Source of the DNA: Bacteroidota bacterium | GTDB lineage: Bacteria > Bacteroidota > Bacteroidia > Cytophagales > Cyclobacteriaceae | NCBI GenBank assembly: GCA_023412765.1 | Contig: JAEZBX010000303.1 | Span: forward strand, 1-23,934 | Reading direction: 5' to 3' | Length of the DNA stretch: 23,934 nucleotides | In this document: positions 22,353 through 23,934 of the stretch, piece by piece | Layout of the letters: each line of letters opens with the position of its first letter | Position numbering within the stretch: position 1 is the first letter of the stretch | Program-made: the position numbers and the translations under genes | The notes under the pieces: model-generated | Seen by the model: only the letters and a program-made list of their open reading frames with translations | What the model was told of the DNA's origin: nothing | Databases searched by the model: none

Positions 22353-22754
22353 ATGAGACACAATTTGAATCTATTACTAACCATCATCGCGGTCGCACTC
22401 TTGACACAATCTGTGGCCGCACAGTCAAAACTTGACAAGCTGATGACCGAAACTTCTCCTGAAGAGAGAGCAGAGATGCAGACAAATAATATGAAGGAAA
22501 AGCTTTCCCTCTCTGAAGATCAATATCAGCAGGTGTATGATATCAATCTGAAATACGCGCACAAAATGCAGAACATCTACAATGCTGACCAGGGAAAACT
22601 GCACCGACTCAAAAGTATGAAGGCTGTTAGCGAAGATAAAGACGGAGAGATGAAGCGGGTGTTGAGTTCTCAGCAATACGAAGCATACCGGGAGCAAAAA
22701 GAGAAAATGAAAGAAGGTGCAAAGGAAAGGAGAAGCCGTGGCCGACGTAATTGA
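22353..22754 (+). CDS. DUF4890/Spy-like periplasmic protein
   Basis: A 133-residue protein with a signal peptide MRHNLNLLLTIIAVALLTQSVAAQ (cleavage likely after VAA or VAAQ). The mature part is helical and charged: SPEERAEMQTNNMKEKLSLSEDQYQQVYDINLKYAHKM, with the LSxxQxxxVxxI pattern of DUF4890 and Spy/CpxP-like proteins, and ends in a basic tail KERRSRGRRN. A periplasmic chaperone-like or stress role is inferred only from similarity. The 190-bp gap before it contains an imperfect inverted repeat around CGAACAGTACAGTACCGTTC (22307-22326). Confidence 0.82.
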   Translation: MRHNLNLLLTIIAVALLTQSVAAQSKLDKLMTETSPEERAEMQTNNMKEKLSLSEDQYQQVYDINLKYAHKMQNIYNADQGKLHRLKSMKAVSEDKDGEMKRVLSSQQYEAYREQKEKMKEGAKERRSRGRRN

Positions 22755-22821
22755 TACGCGAGTATCCTGATCGTTGCATTACCCACGATACCAAATCAAC
22801 CAGAATCAAAAAATTAAAAAA

Positions 22822-23736
22822 ATGCAAATCGCAAAATCCCTTTTAAATATCCTTATCGCAGCCATCCTTTTTGTACGCTGCGATGATTCAGTTGAGCAAC
22901 AAACGCTTCACTATTATGATTCATTGGAAGTTGATGGCTTTGATCGTTCGTACCTGGTGAATGTTCCCAAGCAATATAACAATGGTAGCCCTGTTCCGCT
23001 GATCATTATGCTTCATGGCACCGGCGGACAGGCTGAACAAGCTGAAAGAGATTACGGGTGGACAGAAAAGTCTAACGCCGAAAACTTTATTGTTGTCTAT
23101 CCTCAAGGAATGCAAAGCACGGGAAGACTAAAGATACGCACCTGGAATGCGGGTCGGTGTTGCCATTTCGCGATGGAAGAAAACATTGATGACGTTAAGT
23201 TCATCAGGCAACTCATTGAAAAACTGTCCGATAAATACTCGATAGATGAAGAACGTGTATTCGTAACCGGCATGTCAAACGGTGGAATGCTTACATACAG
23301 ATTGGCTTGTGAGATGCCAGATAAAATTGCTGCCATCGCTTCCGTGAGTGGGAACTTAATAACCAGTGAACCTTGCGAGCCGTCACGGGCTATTCCCGTG
23401 TTACACGTCCATTCTAAACTTGACACCAAGGTTCCATACGAAGGGGGAACTGCCTTGGGCGGGTATTATTTCCCTCCTGCCGATTCAGGCATGCAAATTT
23501 TTATCAAACGCAACGGCTGCGTTGGTGATCCAATTGTAGAAGAATATTCTGGATATCACTTTACACAATGGAAGGAATGCGAAGGGAGCACTGTGGTTGA
23601 AAGGTATCTTCTGTACGACGGAGGACACTCCTGGCCGGGCGGACTCAGGCCAAGTCCTCGAAGTGATGCTCCTTCAACAGCTATCGACGCGACAGATGTG
23701 ATTTGGGAATTCTTCAAACAACACCCTCGTCGCTAG
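22822..23736 (+). CDS. Secreted PHB-depolymerase/feruloyl-esterase-family lipoprotein (LpqC-like)
   Basis: A 304-residue alpha/beta hydrolase. The signal MQIAKSLLNILIAAILFVRC ends in a lipobox-like FVRC with C20, followed by two aspartates. The hydrolase has the oxyanion segment LIIMLHGTGGQAEQ, TWNAGRCCHFA, nucleophile S152 in VTGMSNGGMLTYRLA, probable D201 in HSKLDTKVPY and H269 in DGGHSWPGG. This is the esterase PHB depolymerase family (LpqC), which acts on polyester or feruloyl ester bonds outside the cytoplasm; the actual substrate is unknown. The ATG at 22822 follows an A-rich leader and gives a proper signal; the frame from 22774 adds 16 hydrophilic residues. Confidence 0.88.
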   Translation: MQIAKSLLNILIAAILFVRCDDSVEQQTLHYYDSLEVDGFDRSYLVNVPKQYNNGSPVPLIIMLHGTGGQAEQAERDYGWTEKSNAENFIVVYPQGMQSTGRLKIRTWNAGRCCHFAMEENIDDVKFIRQLIEKLSDKYSIDEERVFVTGMSNGGMLTYRLACEMPDKIAAIASVSGNLITSEPCEPSRAIPVLHVHSKLDTKVPYEGGTALGGYYFPPADSGMQIFIKRNGCVGDPIVEEYSGYHFTQWKECEGSTVVERYLLYDGGHSWPGGLRPSPRSDAPSTAIDATDVIWEFFKQHPRR

Positions 23737-23768
23737 TAGCGGATTCGAAACAACGATCGAAATTTCAA

Positions 23769-23934
23769 ATGGATACGACAGCCTGGAAATCAACGTGTTC
23801 TCATAAGATCACACAAATCACAATCATCGTGATAACATCATTTCTACTTTCCTGCTCGGAATCACCTCATCCTATATCACCTTCTGAATCAGGAAATATT
23901 TATGGCAGCGGATGGTCGTCCACCCATGGAGACG
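23769..23934 (+). CDS. Lipoprotein, N-terminal part only (runs off the right edge)
   Basis: From the ATG at 23769 an open frame of 55 codons reaches the window end. It reads MDTTAWKSTCSHKITQ, then a hydrophobic stretch ITIIVITSFLL and a lipobox LLSC at about residues 28-31, followed by SESPHPISPSESGNIYGSGW and SSTHGD. The WSSTHGD end is reminiscent of the start of PQQ/beta-propeller quinoprotein-like domains, but the visible part is too short to name a family. It starts 32 bp after the esterase gene on the same strand. Confidence 0.6.
   Translation, partial: MDTTAWKSTCSHKITQITIIVITSFLLSCSESPHPISPSESGNIYGSGWSSTHGD

Overview
The window looks like chromosomal DNA of a Bacteroidota bacterium, most likely Cytophagales-like. 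Supporting signs are the Bacteroidota-type -7 element (TAnnTTTG), starts preceded by A-rich leaders instead of strong Shine-Dalgarno sites, Bacteroidota families (DUF6132, DUF4890-like, LytS/LytTR pair), lipoprotein signal peptides and an AT-leaning base composition. The species assignment is inference. No rRNA, tRNA, CRISPR array, transposase or phage gene was seen.

Layout. (1) 1-3060, minus strand: two paralogous ArsR-repressor/START-domain modules (the left one cut by the window edge), a small membrane protein plus XRE regulator operon, and a DUF1801 protein. (2) 3192-3497: a DUF202 membrane protein. (3) 3618-14335: a sulfur-handling region. It holds a Crp/Fnr regulator, a TauE/SafE exporter, DUF6132, a YeeE/YedE transporter split into two genes, a minus-strand operon TlpA thioredoxin - DoxX - secreted DsrE-like protein, a Tat-exported SoxB-like metallophosphatase with a LysE-type exporter, a single-domain rhodanese, a persulfide dioxygenase/rhodanese fusion with a methyltransferase, and a YgaP-like membrane protein with DUF302. 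(4) 14605-23934: exonuclease III, an Ig-like lipoprotein with an apparent frameshift in its signal peptide, glutaminyl-tRNA synthetase, a YdjM-type membrane hydrolase, a LytS/LytTR two-component pair, a DUF4890-like periplasmic protein, a secreted esterase, and the start of another lipoprotein.

Most notable result: four transcription units of the sulfur region (TauE operon, TlpA operon, rhodanese, persulfide dioxygenase operon) each carry a 14-bp dyad of the form GTNACNNNNNGTNAC-like arms (best copy GTGACACCTGTCAC). In all four the dyad ends exactly 26 nt before a TTTG/TTTA -7 element. This places the dyad centre near -40, the class II activator position of Crp/Fnr proteins, and the obvious candidate regulator is the Crp/Fnr gene at 3618. 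Together the genes form a plausible reduced-sulfur regulon: uptake of thiosulfate/sulfane sulfur (YeeE pair), periplasmic sulfur or thiol chemistry (SoxB-like, TlpA, DsrE-like, DoxX), oxidation of persulfide to sulfite and transfer to thiosulfate (dioxygenase-rhodanese, rhodanese), and sulfite export (TauE).

Other structure: tandem operators upstream of both ArsR genes with the same 26-bp period, a decayed copy of the START gene at about 14489-14570, a family of intergenic palindromes built on GCCGATAGCTATCGGC flanked by TGTAAAA, a heptamer-based inverted repeat at 10661-10757, and a perfect 14-bp tandem duplication abutting the first ATG of the SoxB-like gene.
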